Origin: Oceanibacterium hippocampi
Lineage (GTDB): Bacteria > Pseudomonadota > Alphaproteobacteria > Sneathiellales > Sneathiellaceae
Length of the DNA stretch: 64,000 nt
Assembly: GCF_900172325.1 (NCBI RefSeq)
Contig: NZ_FWFR01000002.1
Location: forward strand, 248,001 to 312,000
Direction: 5' to 3'
This document shows positions 9,117 through 18,029 of the stretch, one piece after another. The first letter of the stretch is position 1. The number at the start of each line of letters is the position of its first letter. The translations under genes and the position numbers were made by a program. The notes under the pieces are model-generated. The model had not been told where the DNA came from. It did not search any database and saw nothing but the letters and a program-made list of their open reading frames with translations.

Positions 9117-11093
9117 ATGCACAATCCGGCGGGTCGGAAATACCTGGCGACGCTGTTCGGCGTGGCCTTCGCGATGACGGGCACGCTTGGCGGCGCGCTC
9201 GCCCAGCAGGGCCAGATTCGCGACCCGGAGAACGGCTGCGCGACCAGCAACCCGTTCCCGAATCCGAACGAGTCGATCACCTGGAACGGCGCCTGCAAGG
9301 ACGGCCTGCTGGAAGGCCCGGGCACGCTCACCTGGTTCCGCGACGGTGCGGCGACGGAGAAGGACGTCGGCACCTTCCGGCGCGGCGAGCTCGAGGGCCA
9401 GGCAGAGATCAGTTTCGCCGACGGCAGCACGATTTTCGGCACCTACCGGGCCGGGCAGCGTCATGGCGAGTTCATCGTCTTCCGGCCGGACGGGCGCTAT
9501 ATTCGGGCGATCTACGAGGATGGCGCACTGGTTGCTGAGCGCGAACTGACGACGCGGGAATATCGGGAGTTGCGGAACAGGCGCACGGCCGATGCCGGTT
9601 CGGCCCGCCGCGAGATGCAGGAAACCGTGCAGGAGGCGGCCGCCAATCCGGTTGCCGGTGCGCCGACGACCCTCCTGCCCTCCGCCGCCGCCACGACCGC
9701 GGGCGCCGCGGCGACGGCCGCGACCGCCTATCCTTCGGTGCCCGCCTATGTTCCGCCGGCGCAGCCGGCCTATGCGAGCGTCCCGGTCCCGGTCTATTCG
9801 TCAGCACCGACATCGAGCACGGCGATCGCGCCGCCTGTCTATTCGCCGGTCGCGCCCCCCGCCGATCCGGGCGGCAGCGGGCCGGTCCGCGCCGAGGACG
9901 GGCGGATCCGGATTCCGACGATCCCGATGCCGATCGTTCCGGCCCGCCTGCCGGGCGAGCCGGACCTGCCCTCGCCCTACGCCAACCTGTCCGGCGCCGC
10001 GACGGCCAGCCTGTCGCCGCCGGTCGCCTACCAGGCCCCCGTTGCCGCCCCGGTCAGCTATGCCCAGCCGGCTTTCAACCCGCCGGCCTACACGGCGCCG
10101 GCCTACGAGGCCCCGGCCGCGCCGTTGCAACCGGTAACGCTTCGTCCGCCTGCCACCATGCCCGCCTACCAGGCGCCGGCTGCGATGCCCGCCTACCAGC
10201 CGCCCGTGCCGACCTACCAGCCGCCGATCCCCAGTTATCAGCCGCCGGCGCAGATGGTCCGCGCGACTCCGGCCCCGGTACCGACCCCGCGCCCCGCAGC
10301 GCCAATCGGACAGGCTGCCGCCGGCGATCCGGGCGAGTTGCTCGCGCTCAATTTCGAGGACGCGGATCTCCGGGAGGTAATCAGGCTCGTGCTCGGCGAC
10401 GTGCTGGGCGAGCCCTACAGCGTCGATCCGGCGGTGTCGGGCCGGGTCTCACTGCCACCCGGCAGCCTGGTACGGCGTGACGAGATGCTGCCGCTGCTTC
10501 GCCGGGTGATGCTGCTGAACGGGGCGGAACTGGTGCGCGACCAGAACGGTTACCGGGCGGTCCAGGTCGCCGGTCCCAATCTCGCGGGCGGCGCCCGGAT
10601 CGCCGTCGCCTCCGATCCGGAAAGCGCCTTCGTCGCCGGCTACGCCAAGGAACGGGTGGGCGACCTGGCCGGCGCCGCCGCCGACTATGACGCGATTCGC
10701 CGACGCTTCCCCGGCACGCAAACCGCGATGCTGGCCGAGGAACGGCTGACGACACTGCAGGCCGCACCCGCTATGGCGGCGAGAGCCGCGCCGGCACAGC
10801 CGGTCGTCGCCTCGGCCCAGCCGGCGCCTGCCGCCGGGCCCGGCGACCAGAGCCTGAACGGGCGCACCGTCTGCACCCAGCCGGACCTCTACGGCGACGG
10901 CAGCTACTGGTGCGGCACGGTGCTCGAACATGGCTACGGCCATTACCGGGTGAAGGTGAGCGAACTCCAGGCCGACGGGCTGTTTTCGTTCGGGTTCTCC
11001 GGTGACACCTGCACCGGCGGCGGATTCCTGAGCCTGATGTCGCGCGGCAAGGAAGTGCGCGTGCCAGAGGCCTGCATGACCCTGGTCAACTAG
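9117..11093 (+). CDS. Secreted MORN-repeat / proline-rich / secretin N0-domain fusion protein
   Basis: The 658-residue protein begins with a signal peptide (about 1-30, ending in ALAQQ). It is followed by MORN-type repeats (about 60-125: GPGTLTWF, GELEGQ, GTYRAGQRHGEF) and a long Pro/Ala/Tyr-rich linker (about 200-400). An STN/secretin N0-like domain (about 410-480: LNFEDADLREVIRLVLGD) matches the same segment of the neighbouring GspD (INLSFQDASIREVAQVILGD). A short TPR-like helical pair and a cysteine-rich C-terminal domain with four Cys complete it. An AGGGAGGCAAGG ribosome-binding region supports ATG 9117. It is convergent with gspD. I infer a periplasmic role with the secretion channel; it is not a standard Gsp subunit. 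Confidence 0.8.
   Translation: MHNPAGRKYLATLFGVAFAMTGTLGGALAQQGQIRDPENGCATSNPFPNPNESITWNGACKDGLLEGPGTLTWFRDGAATEKDVGTFRRGELEGQAEISFADGSTIFGTYRAGQRHGEFIVFRPDGRYIRAIYEDGALVAERELTTREYRELRNRRTADAGSARREMQETVQEAAANPVAGAPTTLLPSAAATTAGAAATAATAYPSVPAYVPPAQPAYASVPVPVYSSAPTSSTAIAPPVYSPVAPPADPGGSGPVRAEDGRIRIPTIPMPIVPARLPGEPDLPSPYANLSGAATASLSPPVAYQAPVAAPVSYAQPAFNPPAYTAPAYEAPAAPLQPVTLRPPATMPAYQAPAAMPAYQPPVPTYQPPIPSYQPPAQMVRATPAPVPTPRPAAPIGQAAAGDPGELLALNFEDADLREVIRLVLGDVLGEPYSVDPAVSGRVSLPPGSLVRRDEMLPLLRRVMLLNGAELVRDQNGYRAVQVAGPNLAGGARIAVASDPESAFVAGYAKERVGDLAGAAADYDAIRRRFPGTQTAMLAEERLTTLQAAPAMAARAAPAQPVVASAQPAPAAGPGDQSLNGRTVCTQPDLYGDGSYWCGTVLEHGYGHYRVKVSELQADGLFSFGFSGDTCTGGGFLSLMSRGKEVRVPEACMTLVN
10150..10260 (+). 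repeat. Imperfect tandem repeat encoding a P-x-YQ-P-P linker
   Basis: Several degenerate copies of a 15-24 base unit encode the series PAYQAP, PAYQPP, PTYQPP, PSYQPP inside the fusion protein. Such linkers span peptidoglycan or hold domains apart. The copies are diverged, so slippage looks old. Confidence 0.6.
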
Positions 11094-11183
11094 CGCGGCC
11101 CACGCGCGACTGGTGCGATTGCGATTACCCGGAGCAATCGGCTGTGAACCGGCGGAACCCGTCGGTGATTGCCCCCGTCAGGC

Positions 11184-11208
11184 GCCGGGTCAGTCCAGCT
11201 GACCCGGC
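11184..11208. other. Perfect 10-bp inverted repeat over the gspD stop codon
   Basis: GCCGGGTCAG / CTGACCCGGC with a 5-base loop lies at the convergent junction between the fusion protein gene and gspD. It has no T-tract on either side, so it is not a textbook terminator. It may still act as a bidirectional 3-prime-end stabiliser or terminator. Confidence 0.4.
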
Positions 11209-13331
11209 TTCTTCGGCGTGCGCGGCTGCTCGACGCCCCGGTTTTCCAGGGCAAGGACCGCCTGGAAACGCTGGCGCATTTCCTGGGTGACGTCATTGGC
11301 CTGACGCTCGTTACGGATCACCCGCGGCGAGATCAGGACCAGCAGTTCGGTCCGCGTGATGTTGGTCGAGCGGCTGCCGAACAGGTTGCCGACCAGCGGC
11401 AGGCGATGCAGGACCGGGATCCCGCTGTCGCCATCCTCGGCGCTTTCCCGGATCAGGCCGCCGAGCACGAGGGTCGAGGTGTCGTTGACGGCGACGGTGG
11501 TCAGGAAGCTCCGCCGCGAGATGGTCGGCGAATCGATGTTGGCGACTGTGGTCGGCACTGCCTGGCTGACTTCCTGGGCGATTTCCAGGGTGACCAGGCC
11601 GGAGGCATTGACCCGGGGGGTCACCTCCAGCGTCACGCCGGTCTCGCGATACTCGACCGAGTTGACCTGCCGCGTGTCGGCCTGGTCGAGGCCGCTCGAG
11701 AACTGCGTCAGGATCGGCACCTGGTCGCCGACCTGCAGCTTCGCCGGCTGGTTGTCGAGGACCATGAGCTGCGGCGCCGCCACCATGTTGAGCGAGGTCA
11801 GCTCCGAGAGCGCGTCGAGAATGATGCGCGGATCCCCGTTCCGGAGCAGCGCGAAGGAGAAGCCGCGAATGGCGGTCGAGAGCGGACCGCTGCTTTCGTC
11901 GTTCCGCAACACCGTCTGGCTGTCGGTACGGCCGGCGTCGCCCTTCAGGAAATACTGCACGCCGAAGCGCAGGCCGTCGGTCAGCGTCACCTCGACGATC
12001 TTGACGTCGATCAGCACCTGCAACGGCACGATATCGAGCTTCGCCAGTACTTCTTCGATGATCCGGTATTCCCGCGAGGTCGCCTGCACGAGCACCGCGT
12101 TGTTCGATTCGTCGGCGATGATGCGGATATTGCCGCCGTCGCGCGGCGCCGCCGCCGAGACGGGCGTCAGGGCGTCCGGCTCCGTCAGGGCCCTTTCGGC
12201 GGCGCCGTCGGCCTCGGACAGGGTGACCGGCGCACCGCGTTCCTCGAACACCGCGCGGAGCGTGTTGGCGATCGACGATGCCTTGCCGTTCTGGACATAG
12301 TAGACGAAGAGCCGGCGCTCGGTGGCGCTCCGGGTGCGATCGAGACGGGCGATCCAGTTGCGCGCCTCGGAGAGATATTCCGGCTGCCGCGAGATCACCA
12401 GGATCGCGTTCATGCGCTCGATCGGCACGAACCGCACGAGCCCGGCAAGCGGACCCGACTTGCTGCCGCCGAAGACGTTCTCGAGCTCGATCACGAGATC
12501 GCCGACGTCGGCATTCTGCAGCGTTTCGAGCAGCACCGAATGGCCGGCCATCTGGTTGATGTCGAAGATGTCGACGGTCTCGCGGGCAAGCCGCAGTTCC
12601 GGTCCGGGCGCCGCGAGGATCAGCAGATTGCGCTGGGTGTCGGTATAGGCGATCTGGCCTTCACGGAGCAGCGGTTCGAGGATCTTCGCCATCTCGCCGG
12701 CGCCGATGAAGTCGAGTGGCACGACGAGCAGCGAGTAACCGGCGCCCTGGTCGATCGAAAGCCGTGGCCCGATCCCGGCGCGCGCTTCGGCCCGCGGCAC
12801 GATCCGGTATACCCCGCCACTCAGTTCCATTGCCGCGCCGCTCGCAGCCAATGCCGCCTCGAGCGCCGGAATCAGCGCCGAGCGGGCAACCGGGCGACCG
12901 CTTTCGAAGGTGACGCGACCGTCGACGCGCGGATCGATGACATAGGACTGGTCGAGCAGGTCACCGAGAATGACCTGGGCCACCTCGCGGATGCTCGCAT
13001 CCTGGAAACTCAGGTTGATGTCGCCCCGGGCCAGGCCGCCGCCGCCGCCGCGACCCGCCTTGGCGAGGTCGATACGCTCGCCCTCCGCCGGATAGAGTTC
13101 GGCGATCTTGCCGGTCTCGACCGTGCTGTTGGCGGCATCGGCTGCCGCTATCGAATTCTGCCCGGGCACAGAGGGAACCATCGCCGACGGCCTTGGCTGC
13201 ACGGCCGGGCTGGCCGTGGCCGTTGCCGCCGCCGGTGTCGCCGCAACCGGGCGTTTCTGCTTCACGCTACAGCCGGTGAGCGCGAGGCTCAGTCCGACCA
13301 TCACGAGGAGCGGTAATCGTGCCCGCATCAA
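11190..13331 (-). CDS. gspD: Type II secretion secretin GspD with lipobox
   Basis: The 713-residue outer-membrane channel protein of the type II secretion system. The N-terminus carries a lipoprotein signal (LALTGCS, Cys near residue 21), unusual for GspD. Domains in order: linker, N0 (about 100-170, LSFQDASIREVAQVILGD), N1-N3 repeats (about 175-450) and the secretin core (about 480-680), with VLGGLIRESAEDG and PLVGNLFGSR near the end. The likely consequence is that it reaches the outer membrane through its own lipid anchor, as the liposecretin HxcQ of Pseudomonas does. It is last in the gsp transcript, 80 bases after gspC. Confidence 0.93.
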   Translation of the reverse strand: MMRARLPLLVMVGLSLALTGCSVKQKRPVAATPAAATATASPAVQPRPSAMVPSVPGQNSIAAADAANSTVETGKIAELYPAEGERIDLAKAGRGGGGGLARGDINLSFQDASIREVAQVILGDLLDQSYVIDPRVDGRVTFESGRPVARSALIPALEAALAASGAAMELSGGVYRIVPRAEARAGIGPRLSIDQGAGYSLLVVPLDFIGAGEMAKILEPLLREGQIAYTDTQRNLLILAAPGPELRLARETVDIFDINQMAGHSVLLETLQNADVGDLVIELENVFGGSKSGPLAGLVRFVPIERMNAILVISRQPEYLSEARNWIARLDRTRSATERRLFVYYVQNGKASSIANTLRAVFEERGAPVTLSEADGAAERALTEPDALTPVSAAAPRDGGNIRIIADESNNAVLVQATSREYRIIEEVLAKLDIVPLQVLIDVKIVEVTLTDGLRFGVQYFLKGDAGRTDSQTVLRNDESSGPLSTAIRGFSFALLRNGDPRIILDALSELTSLNMVAAPQLMVLDNQPAKLQVGDQVPILTQFSSGLDQADTRQVNSVEYRETGVTLEVTPRVNASGLVTLEIAQEVSQAVPTTVANIDSPTISRRSFLTTVAVNDTSTLVLGGLIRESAEDGDSGIPVLHRLPLVGNLFGSRSTNITRTELLVLISPRVIRNERQANDVTQEMRQRFQAVLALENRGVEQPRTPKKPGQLD

Positions 13332-13411
13332 TGTCTCCCCTCAATTCCCGTCAGCATACCGCATCGACCGGCCCGATACAGCACCTTGACCCGCCCTCTT
13401 GATCGAAAGTC

Positions 13412-13885
13412 TCAACGATCATGCAGACGGATGATCACTTCCCGGTCGTCCTCGACAAGAACGATCCGGTCGTCGGTGATTTCCCGCACCGTCCAGCCAT
13501 CGACCTCGGCGCCCTCGCGCAGACGAAGCGTCTTGCCGTCCGGCCCTTCGAGCAGCACGATCCGGGCATCGCCGGCGACGATCGCGCCGCGCATTCGGTA
13601 ATTCCCGAGGCCCGGGCGTTCGGGGGTCGCGGCGACGATGCCGCGCGGCGGCCGGCGCGTGGCGACGAACAACGGCCGCTGCCGGGTCGCCTCGAGGCTG
13701 TCGAGCGGCGGCACTTCCGGCAGGCTGGCCGCGACACCGTCGGCGGGCCGGGATGCAACCTCCCCAGCGCGCTCCGGCGCCGACGCCGGGCGCAGCCAGG
13801 GCAGCACCGCAAGCCCCAGAAAGATCGCCAGGAGCAGCAGCCAGAGCCGGTTCACGGCGGCGCGCCTGATTGTCTTCGCGCTCAT
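13412..13885 (-). CDS. gspC: Type II secretion inner-membrane protein GspC-like (HR domain)
   Basis: The 157-residue protein has one N-terminal membrane helix (about 14-31), a linker, and a small beta domain (about 85-155: NYRMRGAIVAGDARIVLLEG ... TVREITDDRIVL). That domain resembles the homology region of GspC, which contacts the N0 domain of GspD. There is no PDZ domain, so it is short for GspC and could equally be labelled GspN/GspP-like. Its start overlaps the gspM stop by four bases and it lies just before gspD, the position expected for the protein linking platform and secretin. Confidence 0.72.
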   Translation of the reverse strand: MSAKTIRRAAVNRLWLLLLAIFLGLAVLPWLRPASAPERAGEVASRPADGVAASLPEVPPLDSLEATRQRPLFVATRRPPRGIVAATPERPGLGNYRMRGAIVAGDARIVLLEGPDGKTLRLREGAEVDGWTVREITDDRIVLVEDDREVIIRLHDR

Positions 13886-14454
13886 GACCCGGCCCCTTCC
13901 ACGGGCCGCATGTAGCCGGCAATCTCGGCACTGACATCGAGATGCAGGCCCGGATTGTCCGAAGCCGCCGATTGTGCTCGGACGTAGAGCGTGTTGATGA
14001 CCAGAGCCGGTGCCGCCGTCTCGATTCGGTGGAGTGCCGCCTGCAGCGAGGCGGTTGCGGCCGAGAACTGGACGTCGAGCGAGATCCGGCGGTAACCGTC
14101 GGCCACCGTCACCGGGCGGGCCTCGAAGCTGACCAGGACGGCACCGCTCTCCGACAGGGCCGCCTTGACCGTTTCCTGGAGATCGGCCAGCGCCTGGGCA
14201 ACGCTGCCGCCCTCGAGGAAGACGATGTCCGGGTCGATCGACGGCGAGGCCGGCTCCGGCCTGACCGGGGCATCCGGCGGGGAACTCGCGATCGCCCGCA
14301 TCTCGGCGACCAGCCGCTCCTGTGCCGCCAGCGCCTCGCGACCGTCTGCATAGTCGTTCCAGGCCGGCAACAATCCGGCAAGAACATAAACCAGGATGAC
14401 CGCCGCGAGCAGCAGCAGGGCGAGCAGACGGGATGAGCGCGCGCCGATCGTCAT
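13882..14454 (-). CDS. gspM: Type II secretion assembly-platform protein GspM
   Basis: The 190-residue bitopic protein has an N-terminal membrane helix (about 9-30) and a periplasmic ferredoxin-like domain of the PilO/GspM type. It pairs with GspL in the inner-membrane platform. The GspM sequence family is poorly conserved. The call rests on size, topology, the residues around GYRRISLDVQFSA, and position between gspL and gspC. Start and stop overlap both neighbours by four bases. Confidence 0.78.
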   Translation of the reverse strand: MTIGARSSRLLALLLLAAVILVYVLAGLLPAWNDYADGREALAAQERLVAEMRAIASSPPDAPVRPEPASPSIDPDIVFLEGGSVAQALADLQETVKAALSESGAVLVSFEARPVTVADGYRRISLDVQFSAATASLQAALHRIETAAPALVINTLYVRAQSAASDNPGLHLDVSAEIAGYMRPVEGAGS

Positions 14455-15548
14455 GGCTTCGTCGCCTTGCCGCCGGCCGCACGCGCCAGTTCGGCGATGA
14501 ACTCGAAGTTCTCCCGGCCGCTCACGGCATCCCGGCTGACCGCCGTCCGGAAGGCGACCGAGGCGATCTCGGGGGCGCCCTCGAGGATCGGCACGAGGGT
14601 CGCGGCGGAACTTGTCGAGCCCTGCAACTCGACCCGCCCGTCGACGATGTTGAACTGCTGGATCCAGGTGTCGTCGGGCAGGATCGCGCTCAGCCGCTCC
14701 AGGATCTGCGAGGCGACCGGCGCCGAGGCCTTGTCCGCGACCGCGTTCAGGAGGCCGGTCCGATCGCCCGCGGCAAGCCGCCGAGCGCGCAGGCGATCCT
14801 CGACCTCGGGCCGGAGGTCGGCGATCTCGGCCTGCAGGGCATCGCTCCGACGCTCGAGCCAGAGCCGGGGCGACCAGACGGCGAGCAGCGCCGCGAGCAG
14901 CATCGCGACCAGCAACACGGCATTCAGGGTCCGCACCGGGCTCGCCCGCTCGCTGCGCCGCTCCGGCGGCACCAGATTCCGCGATGGCGCCGGGTTGCGG
15001 AACGGCTTGTCGTCCGCCAGGTCGACGATATCGGGGCGCAGTCCCCAGGTGGTCAGCCGGTCCAGCCATTCCTGCACCGGCGCCCGCGGGACGACGGAAA
15101 GGTCGAGGCTCAAGCCGTCTTCCCCGGCGCTCAGATTCTCGTAGTAGAAATGAACCTTGTCGGCCCGGAACGGGGTCTGCCGTTCCATCTCGAAGGCGAG
15201 CACCTCGTCGAGGTTCTCGGCAGCCGCGGCCGGGAGCCGCACGGTTTTCCGAAGTCCGAGATCGGGTGACAGCCGCAGCACGATGGACGGCGCCTGCCGG
15301 ACCGCGGCGGCCAGCGGTGGCGCACCGGCTTCGCCGGCGACGACCGAGACCTCGCCGATCCGCTCGTTCCGGCCGCCGGAGAGCCGCCAGAAGGCGACCC
15401 GGCCGGGTTCCTGACGCAGCAGCAGGACATCGTCCTCGAAGCCCAGCGCGCGGCTGAGCGATGGCGGCAGGGCCCCGCGCAACGCGCCGCCCCACCAGTC
15501 CAGGAAGCGTCCGATCCAGCCTTTTTCGCGATGCGCACCACGCGTCAT
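14451..15548 (-). CDS. gspL: Type II secretion protein GspL (actin-like/PilN fusion)
   Basis: The 365-residue platform protein has a cytoplasmic actin-like domain (about 1-190: DDVLLLRQEPGRVAFWRL, VLAFEMERQTPF). One membrane helix follows (about 205-228), then a periplasmic PilN-like ferredoxin domain. The family recruits the GspE ATPase to the membrane. I use ATG 15548; a further in-frame start at 15623 would add an arginine-rich leader unlike the family. Confidence 0.85.
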   Translation of the reverse strand: MTRGAHREKGWIGRFLDWWGGALRGALPPSLSRALGFEDDVLLLRQEPGRVAFWRLSGGRNERIGEVSVVAGEAGAPPLAAAVRQAPSIVLRLSPDLGLRKTVRLPAAAAENLDEVLAFEMERQTPFRADKVHFYYENLSAGEDGLSLDLSVVPRAPVQEWLDRLTTWGLRPDIVDLADDKPFRNPAPSRNLVPPERRSERASPVRTLNAVLLVAMLLAALLAVWSPRLWLERRSDALQAEIADLRPEVEDRLRARRLAAGDRTGLLNAVADKASAPVASQILERLSAILPDDTWIQQFNIVDGRVELQGSTSSAATLVPILEGAPEIASVAFRTAVSRDAVSGRENFEFIAELARAAGGKATKP

Positions 15549-15629
15549 CGGCAAGTTCCCCCTGCGTGCCCGGCGCCCCCGGCCGAGCGACCGCACCCTA
15601 TCATCCACCCTTCCCGCCAGCAATCGCGC

Positions 15630-16490
15630 CTAGCCGTCATGGCGGGCGAGTAGGCGATAGGGCGCATCCGGCTGGAAGGTGAGCCAGACCAGAGCGCTGC
15701 GGCGGAAGACCCGCCCGCCCGGGCCTGTGACCGAGGCGGCGATTGTAAAGGCGCGGCCCGGCGAATGGCGGAAGAAGCGCGAGAAGGCGACCAGGTCGGC
15801 GCTGTCCTGCCGGCGGTCGCGCGAGAGCCTGCCGGCGACCGTCTCGCTCAGTCCGGGAATGGCCGCCAGGGTCGCCGCGCTGGCGACGTCCGGGTCGAGG
15901 CCGTCGAGCCGGGAATGGACCGTCACCAACGGCGCCACCCGGGCGAAAAGCGCGGCGTCCATGCCGCGCACCCGGGCCAGTTCCTCGACCCGCTGGAAGG
16001 GCGCGTTCGCCGGCTCGCCATCGCGCCCGAGCCGGCGATAGTCGATCGCCTCCGCGCCCCCGGTGCGACGGTCGTCATCGCCGTCGCGCCAGTCCTGCAC
16101 GGCCGCGGCGAGATTCGCCGCCCGGTCCGGCGCGACCGTCATGAACAGTCCGCGCAGAAGTTCGCCCGGCGCCTCGTTCAGGTCGATCCGACCGGCCTCG
16201 TCGCTGACCTGCACGGTGATCGGCGTGCCGTCGATCCGGTAGTCGCGCGGGGCGCCGGTGCGGTCGACATCGTCGGCGGTGCGCGGGTCAAGCAGGTCGC
16301 GGAGCGCCAGCGCGATTCCCGCGTCCGCCATATGGCGACTTTCCGCGGCGTCGCGGAGATCGGAAACAAGACGGGTCTCGCCGCGCCCGTGCGTGGCGAT
16401 CCCGGCGGCGAGCGCGCCGAGCAGGGCCAGCCCCCAGAGCACCACGATCAGCGCGATTCCGTCCTCGCCCCTGCCCCGGCGCCGCGTCAT
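15630..16490 (-). CDS. gspK: Minor pseudopilin GspK
   Basis: The 286-residue tip pseudopilin begins RGRGEDGIALIVVLWGLALLG, a prepilin-type signal with cleavage after the Gly before IALI. The first mature residue is Ile and position 5 is non-acidic, as is usual for GspK. The large soluble domain shows the helix-hairpin-helix-like segment typical of GspK (LNEAPGELLRGL, AIPGLSETVAGRL). Its start overlaps gspJ by four bases. With GspI and GspJ it caps the pseudopilus. Confidence 0.88.
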   Translation of the reverse strand: MTRRRGRGEDGIALIVVLWGLALLGALAAGIATHGRGETRLVSDLRDAAESRHMADAGIALALRDLLDPRTADDVDRTGAPRDYRIDGTPITVQVSDEAGRIDLNEAPGELLRGLFMTVAPDRAANLAAAVQDWRDGDDDRRTGGAEAIDYRRLGRDGEPANAPFQRVEELARVRGMDAALFARVAPLVTVHSRLDGLDPDVASAATLAAIPGLSETVAGRLSRDRRQDSADLVAFSRFFRHSPGRAFTIAASVTGPGGRVFRRSALVWLTFQPDAPYRLLARHDG

Positions 16491-17086
16491 CGCGGGACCG
16501 CCGACAGGGCCGGCGCGATCATCAGCGGCGGCCAGTCGCCACCGGGCCAGGCGAGTTCCACCCGGATCATTGCCGGCAACCGCTCGGCGTCCCGCCAGTC
16601 GCGCTGCCAGCCGACCGCGCCGCCCTCGGTCGCGCTGCCGTAATAGGCAAGGCGGAACGAAGTCGCGTCGGACAGCAGCACGCTCCGTTCGATCTGCCCG
16701 GCCGCTTGCAGCGACGCCGAACCGGGCTGCCACGGCGCCCGCGCGATCACCAGCCCATCGTCTCCGAGGCCGATATCGAGGATGTTGAGCCCCCTCTCCC
16801 CGCCGGGCCGGCGGATGTCGGCAAGAAAGCGGAGGCGTGATGCGCTGCCTTCGAACAGCAGGATCGGGCGCACGGCCCCCGGCGCGGTCAGCGGCAACGC
16901 CAGTTCGATGCGCTGACGGAGAACCTGCTGCGCAAGCCGCAGCCGCTCGCTGGAATCCGCCGCCGTTTCGGCCGCGCGGCGGCCGCTGACCGCGAAATCG
17001 ATGGCCGCGCCCAGCACCAGCGTGACCAGTCCCAGAAGCGCTATCGCGACCAGCGTTTCGAGAAGCGTGAAGCCGCGTTCGTTCAT
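16487..17086 (-). CDS. gspJ: Minor pseudopilin GspJ
   Basis: The 199-residue pseudopilin has a short leader, MNERG, followed by FTLLETLVAIALLG, a class III prepilin signal with the conserved Glu at position 5 of the mature protein. The soluble domain retains GspJ-like features (SERLRLAQQVLRQRIE). It overlaps gspI by four bases and gspK by four. It forms the pseudopilus tip with GspI and GspK. Confidence 0.88.
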   Translation of the reverse strand: MNERGFTLLETLVAIALLGLVTLVLGAAIDFAVSGRRAAETAADSSERLRLAQQVLRQRIELALPLTAPGAVRPILLFEGSASRLRFLADIRRPGGERGLNILDIGLGDDGLVIARAPWQPGSASLQAAGQIERSVLLSDATSFRLAYYGSATEGGAVGWQRDWRDAERLPAMIRVELAWPGGDWPPLMIAPALSAVPR

Positions 17087-17541
17087 CGTCGTGCCGATAC
17101 CCCGACGCGGACGGTCTGAAGCGCCGCCGCCGGTTCGCCGCGATAGGCGACCGCGACCGCGACCCGGTAGGCGACAGGCACGTGTTCCTCTGCCTTGCCG
17201 GCCGCCGCGCCGCCGGATCCCGGTGCCGGGCGCGGCAACGGGCGCAGATCGAGGACCCAGGCGAATCCGTCGCCCTCGTCGCCGACGATCCGCCCTTCGG
17301 CCAACGGCACGGTCCGTCCGGGCTCGGCCAGCTTGCTTTCGGCGATCAGCAAGGCACGGCCGACGATCTCGGCCTCGCGCAAGCCCCGGAACGAACCGGC
17401 CACGACCTGATAGATCGCGACCAGCGACAGTGACAGGATGGCGAACGCGACGATCAGTTCGAGCAGGCTGAAACCCTGTTCGCCCGGCTGGCGTCGCGGC
17501 CGGGCGCCCGGCCTACTGCCAGTTCCCGACATCCTGCGCAT
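17083..17541 (-). CDS. gspI: Minor pseudopilin GspI
   Basis: The 152-residue pseudopilin has an arginine-rich leader ending in GEQG and then FSLLELIVAFAILSLSL, with Glu at mature position 5. The frame overlaps the end of gspG. ATG 17541 is used; a GTG at 17544 and an ATG at 17532 are equally possible. gspI follows gspG directly: the gspH gene normally found between them is absent. Confidence 0.85.
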   Translation of the reverse strand: MRRMSGTGSRPGARPRRQPGEQGFSLLELIVAFAILSLSLVAIYQVVAGSFRGLREAEIVGRALLIAESKLAEPGRTVPLAEGRIVGDEGDGFAWVLDLRPLPRPAPGSGGAAAGKAEEHVPVAYRVAVAVAYRGEPAAALQTVRVGVSARR

Positions 17542-17968
17542 CACCGTCGCCGCCCACGACCCCGTCCGCCCCGAGACTGAAAATGTCGTAGTCGCTGGAA
17601 TGCTCCCCGGGATTGCGATAGCCGTATGGCCGGCCCCACGGATCGTCGGGGAGCTTGCCGCCCTTCAGATAGGGTCCGTTCCACGCGGCCACGCCTGACG
17701 GTCTGGCGACCAGCGCCTGAAGCCCTTCCTGGCCCGTCGGATAGCGTCCGACATGAAGCCGGTAGAGATCGAGACCGGCCTCGAAATTCTGGATCTGCAG
17801 GCGCGCCGTGTCGGTCTTGGCGGAGAATGCGTAGCGCAGTACCTGCGGGCCGACCAGGCCGCCGAGCAGCGCCAGGATCACCAGCACGACGAGCAGCTCG
17901 ACGAGCGTGAAACCCGCCTCGCCTCGGCGCCGCTGCCGTCTGTTTCGATATGTGGTCCCGATCATCAT
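17513..17968 (-). CDS. gspG: Major pseudopilin GspG
   Basis: The 151-residue protein builds the shaft of the pseudopilus. The leader ends RRRGEAG, followed by FTLVELLVVLVILALLGGLVGPQ. The C-terminal part has the GspG signatures RYPTGQEGLQAL, PDDPWGRPYGYRNPG and the calcium-site region SSDYDIFSLGADG. The start is taken at the first of two adjacent ATGs (17968). Strong matches throughout make this the surest pseudopilin of the set. Confidence 0.95.
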   Translation of the reverse strand: MMIGTTYRNRRQRRRGEAGFTLVELLVVLVILALLGGLVGPQVLRYAFSAKTDTARLQIQNFEAGLDLYRLHVGRYPTGQEGLQALVARPSGVAAWNGPYLKGGKLPDDPWGRPYGYRNPGEHSSDYDIFSLGADGVVGGDGDAQDVGNWQ

Positions 17969-18029
17969 TCCGGGCCGGAGTATAACGGCGAAAACCGGCG
18001 CCTGAAGCGGCAACTTTGCGAAATGCGGT

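Noticed and set aside
11116-11140. Seven-bp inverted repeat CGATTGC/GCAATCG with 11-base loop after the MORN/N0 gene
   Set aside because: Short stem, long loop and no T-tract; a terminator call is not supported.
13412-13885. Reading the short gene before gspD as an unrelated hypothetical
   Set aside because: Position, single helix and the HR-like beta domain support a GspC/GspN-type subunit, although the lack of a PDZ domain keeps the confidence moderate.
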